Source: Austropuccinia psidii (taxonomy: Eukaryota > Basidiomycota > Pucciniomycetes > Pucciniales > Sphaerophragmiaceae). From it: a stretch of 64,000 nucleotides of DNA. Location: assembly GCA_023105745.1 (NCBI GenBank), contig JALGQZ010000012.1:44037763-44101762 (forward strand). Reading direction: 5' to 3'. A program made the translations under genes and the position numbers. The notes under the pieces were generated by a model that was given only the letters and a program-made list of their open reading frames with translations, was not told the DNA's origin and made no database searches. Shown here piece by piece: positions 60,782-64,000 of this stretch; positions within the stretch are counted from its first letter, which is position 1, and each line of letters opens with the position of its first letter.

Positions 60782-62233
60782 TTGGGATTTATGGAAATCT
60801 CTATTGGAAAGGAAGAATATCCTATCAGAGCATTAGTGGACACTGGGGCAGAACTCAACATCATACCAGAAGAAATAGCAATCAAAGCCTCACTCACAAC
60901 AAGAAATCTTAACATGAACCTCAGAGGAATTGGAGGCCATACCACTTCATTGGTTGCACTTTTAGAATTTACTCCAATCATTTTGGCTTCAGGTGAAGAA
61001 ACTCAAATCCACTTTTTTATTGCCAAAGGATCTGTCCATACAGTACTTGGAAGACCTTTCTTGGCAGACAACAATATCAGACTAGAATTCTCCCATAAAC
61101 AAGGTGAAATCCTAAGCTATCAAGAACCTGATGGAAGAAGATTATGCATGCCAATCTGCAAACCTCAAGCACTTGGATGGCAAACTGGTCCACCTAGAGG
61201 AAGGGACTTATGCAATATGGCAAAATTGGTCAGACATACCCCAGGAAAGAAGTTTCAAAATGCAAAAAGAGACAATACCATGATAAATTTGACCCAGAAG
61301 ACCCAAGATTTATCCATATCTCCAAAAAGTGATGAATATGGCCAAGATTTATCAAATAACCAATGGCCAAGAAACCTCAAAAGACAACTTGAAGACTCAG
61401 CCTCTGAGGATGAATTACCCAATATAAGCCACAAGTCAATTAACAATAATGAAGAAACATTCCAAATTTTTGTGGATGGAAATGAGAAAATACATGGAAA
61501 CCCTTTCAAACCTAAACCCAAAAAGAAGAAAGTCAGACTTAGTGAACATCATGAGCTCTCAGATGAAGAAATTATAAATGACATTGAAAAAGACCTCAAA
61601 ATTATGGAAGAAAGAGACAAAAATTTAAAAGACACATACCATATCAACTTCTTGGACAGACCATTGAACAACCAAGAAGAGCCTTATGAATGGCAACTGG
61701 AAAACCCTGAATTCATCCAGCAACCTCCCAATGAAGATGATGAAACATAATCCATCCTAGAAAATGAATACAACTACATTTACCTGCCCTACATCACCTT
61801 TGAAGAAATTTATGGGGATGAAGCTCAAGAGATTTTATGTGAAGATAAATATTTATGTCAACTTCCAGGAGCAAACTTGAACAAAATTCAATTCCTAGAG
61901 CTATTAACTGAAGAGGGAATTAAAGGTAACCTTGAAAACAAATTTTGGGATGAAATATTTGAAATGGCCACACTACCAAGAAGAGGACTTTACTTCAATC
62001 AAATTTGGGTCCAGTGGTACCTTGGATTAAATGGATCAACATATAAAACTGGAAGAATAAAATGGGTTGGAGATGGATATATATTCATTGATGAAGACTT
62101 ATGGTGGTCAGAATTTCCATCAGAACCAGAGATTGAGGAAAGAAATAACTTTGTGGAAGCCCTCAAGGACCTTATTTTGGCAAGATTACTCAACAGACAC
62201 TCACCTTTCCCACTTGGGGGAGCTCAACATTGA
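60782..62233 (+). pseudogene. pro: Element F: aspartic protease and W-rich C-terminal domain
   Basis: The frame is the same as Gag. The retropepsin has active site ALVDTGAELNIIP (about 60830-60868), a Gly-rich flap region RGIGGHTTS and the closing VLGRPFL (61048-61068). A charged linker with KPKPKKKKVR (61513-61542) follows. After a single TAA at 61748-61750 the frame continues into a domain with YLPYITFEEIY, NLNKIQFLELLT and GNLENKFWDEIFE, ending at 62233. The protease would process Gag. The C-terminal domain is unrecognised and has a diverged second copy at 63143-63829. RT does not follow. Confidence 0.85.
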
Positions 62234-62328
62234 ATAAAACCAACAAAATCAAGATTTTTTTCTAAAATGTATCAGTATTATCTATAAAATGTATCATTAT
62301 TTTCTCTTTTTATTTCATTTTTTCTCTC

Positions 62329-63016
62329 AGGGAAGTGACTTCCTGCCTTAACAAAGAAGAAATTCATTAACAAATTATCTCTCAACAAAAAAAAATAAAA
62401 TAAAATAATAAATATAAAATAAAAACGAAAAAAAAACACTTACAAAAAATATATCAATCACCTCCACCATGGCCAATTCACCAGTTTTAGGATGCTATGG
62501 GGAAGAATTAATAAAATAAGACCAAATTATCAAGGAAGAATTTCATTGGTCAACAGAAGATGAACATTTCAATAAAGAGAACCTTTGGCACTTTAAGGAT
62601 ACTTCATCAATATCAAGAAACCAAGAAATTGAAGAAATCAAGGAATTGCTGAACATTTTGGAGGTTTATGACAAAACCAATAATCAAATTACTCAAGAAT
62701 TAATGGACCAATTAAATTTCAAACCATCAAGGCCCATCTTGAATACACATAACAGCTCTAAAAATCAAAAATCAAACAAAAAAGTCAGATTTAAATTCAA
62801 TTAATCACTAGGCAGTGACCTCCTGTCTTATCAAAGAGGGAAATAATTTGTTATCAATAAAAAATCATCAATTTCATTCACGCAAATCAAAAATCACTAG
62901 GAAGTGACCTCCTGCTTTATCAAAGAGGAAAATCAATTCTTATCAACCAAAATAACTAATTTCACTCACCCAAAATCAAGCATCACTAGGCAGCGACCTC
63001 CTTCCTTATCAAAGAG
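62329..63016 (+). repeat. Four copies of a 29-bp motif, three spaced exactly 89 bp
   Basis: The motif, about AGGCAGTGACCTCCT followed by GTCTTATCAAAGAG, occurs at 62329-62356, 62810-62838, 62899-62927 and 62988-63016. The last three are 89 bp apart with diverged spacers. The first copy contains the perfect inverted repeat GGAAGT-G-ACTTCC, and the others keep part of it. Copies lie directly after each accessory reading frame and before the next. Confidence 0.85.
62469..62804 (+). pseudogene. Element F: small accessory ORF (112 codons, one stop)
   Basis: It starts ATGGCC in a good context (CACCATGG) and runs to TAA at 62802-62804, with one in-frame TAA at 62517-62519. The product would be acidic and helical (EIEEIKELLNILEVYD) with a basic end NKKVRFKFN. 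The KKVRF end echoes KKKVRLS in the protease linker. It lies between repeat copies 1 and 2. No family is recognised. Codon content looks genuine, but the function is unknown. Confidence 0.55.
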
Positions 63017-63142
63017 CAATATCCAAATTCTTACCCTAAATTACCATCCAAAACCCATTAAACCTACCCTCAAACTATTTTGATAAATAAATTTGATACT
63101 ATTCTCTATTCATCTTACCTTAACACATCAAATCCCACCAAA

Positions 63143-63829
63143 ATGGAGTCATGGCCATTACTTGATGAAAATCCCTGGTCACTGGACACAGATATCAGTT
63201 GCCTAGAAGAAAAAGAAGTCTGGGCCAATTACAATAATCCCCAAGAAGCAAGTGAATATCCTGAATGGTTCTTACAAACAAAACCAGAACCCTGCCCAGA
63301 TATCTCTACAATAATCCTTCCATATATTGAGTTTGAGGACATCTTTGAGAAAGACAACTCACCATCAGAAATTTTCATATCTCATCCATGGAAAGAATTA
63401 CCTGGATTCAACCTCACAAAGTATGAATTCTTGGATTTACTTACCTGGGATGGAGTTGAGGGCAACCTTGGAAACAATTACTGGAATGAAATATTTTACA
63501 TGGATAAATACCTCAGGAAATCACTATTTTGAAGGACCTGGAAATGCCAAGACTGGTTCAACCTCCAGGGTTTTCAAATTAAAAATGGAACAATCAGCAA
63601 GATCTCAGGGGGATATGCTGTAAAAAATTCCACTTGGGATTACCACTGGGAAGAAACACTTATACCAGCAATCCTCACACTTAAAGGTGGTGCAACCAAA
63701 TTAAATACAGAAGATTGGGACTACTTCTGTAAAGAATACCTTTTAAAAAGTCTTAAAAGAGAAAAATGGAGGGGTGGAAACTTTTTCAAACAAGAATTAG
63801 TAAAGAAAATACTTGGCCAAAGGAATTAA
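63143..63829 (+). pseudogene. Element F: second copy of the post-protease W-rich domain
   Basis: It starts ATG GAG TCA TGG at 63143 and is open to a TGA at 63530-63532. It continues in frame to TAA at 63827-63829. ILPYIEFEDIF, FNLTKYEFLDLLT and GNLGNNYWNEIFY match the domain at the end of the protease frame (61770-62000), and alignment extends past the TGA into a GGYAVKN...WDYHW segment matching GDGYIFIDEDLWWSE. Unlike the first copy it has its own ATG and no protease. It is Trp- and acid-rich. Function is unknown. Confidence 0.65.
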
Positions 63830-64000
63830 TTAAAATAAATCTCACCTGCTAAGTCCCTAATTCTTTATTCATCATCCATCCTATTTCCATTTAAAATTAT
63901 TATTTAGTTCTTCCATATTTTCATTTATTTTATTTTCCCTCTCTTTAATTTCATTTCCTTTTCATACTAAAAAAAATCATTATCATTAATTACAGAAAAA
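63830..64000. other. Pyrimidine-rich tail of window, nothing recognised
   Basis: T/C-rich sequence follows the last stop, with no repeat copy and no open frame visible before the edge. Confidence 0.5.

Larger units (their letters stand above)
56338..64000 (+). mobile_element. Element F: Gag-protease retroelement of a different lineage, continues past window
   Basis: A promoter-bearing LTR-like region (to about 58229) is followed by a primer-site candidate, Gag, CCHC knuckle, DTG protease and then accessory reading frames with repeats. No RT is present in the 2 kb after the protease. The right end, and any RT or 3' LTR, lie beyond the window. It could be autonomous with a long spacer before RT, or a non-autonomous Gag-protease element. 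Confidence 0.75.

Noticed and set aside
58333..61750. Altered genetic code with TAA read as Gln
   Set aside because: Other elements in the window end intact frames with TAA (2853) and show TGA and TAG breaks; a frameshift is also present, so decay is the simpler explanation.
62810..63016. CRISPR-like array: 29-bp repeats with 60-bp spacers at constant period
   Set aside because: Only three regular copies, the repeats and spacers have diverged together as in a tandem repeat, there is no cas gene, and the setting is a eukaryotic retroelement.

Overview
This is AT-rich eukaryotic (fungal) DNA made almost entirely of nested, decaying Ty3/Gypsy LTR retrotransposons. The integrases end in a chromodomain-like tail, stop codons are frequent, and introns have GTAAGT/GTATGT donors. 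The Gag and Pol wording closely matches what I remember of repeat proteins from rust fungi, above all the myrtle rust Austropuccinia psidii. That assignment is recall, not a search. I see no intact host gene, tRNA, rRNA or CRISPR array.

Layout. 1-5129: pol and 3' LTR of element A (+), running in from the left. 5130-8329: a decayed multi-exon gene of unknown function, abutting A's LTR. 8330-10764: no gene seen. 10765-17824: element B (-), 3' LTR and pol, split by a solo LTR. 17825-18059: a scrap of plus-strand integrase. 18060-27772: element C (-), with 3' LTR, internal region split by a solo LTR, and truncated 5' LTR. 27773-42689: element G (+), only the integrase half of pol and the 3' LTR, opened by complete element D1 (27958-37656, -) and by a C-family solo LTR (37898-39675). 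43383-48935: element D2 (-), a D1 relative. 48936-56337: element E (-), split by an A-family solo LTR (52731-54908). 56338-64000: element F (+), a different lineage with 5' LTR, Gag, zinc knuckle and protease, followed by duplicated accessory reading frames instead of reverse transcriptase within the window.

Two LTR groups recur. LTRs of A, B, C, E and G begin TGTGAG; most end in TTACA, E's having drifted. LTRs of D1, D2 and three solo or decayed copies begin TGTCAG and end CTGACA. Exact 5-bp target duplications prove four insertions: AATAT (solo LTR in C), ACTGC (D1 in G), CTCTT (solo LTR in G) and TCTAT (solo LTR in E).

A working element would use one RNA. A small helical ORF1 protein comes first, then Gag-protease-RT-RNase H-integrase, primed at a conserved site beside the 5' LTR and a purine tract beside the 3' LTR. 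All copies here are broken by stops or frameshifts. The most interesting points are a leader intron whose removal would create the ORF1 start codon, an ATGA stop/start overlap in C, conserved palindromes inside three LTR families, two fragments of G carrying a C insertion at the same site, and the odd post-protease region of F.
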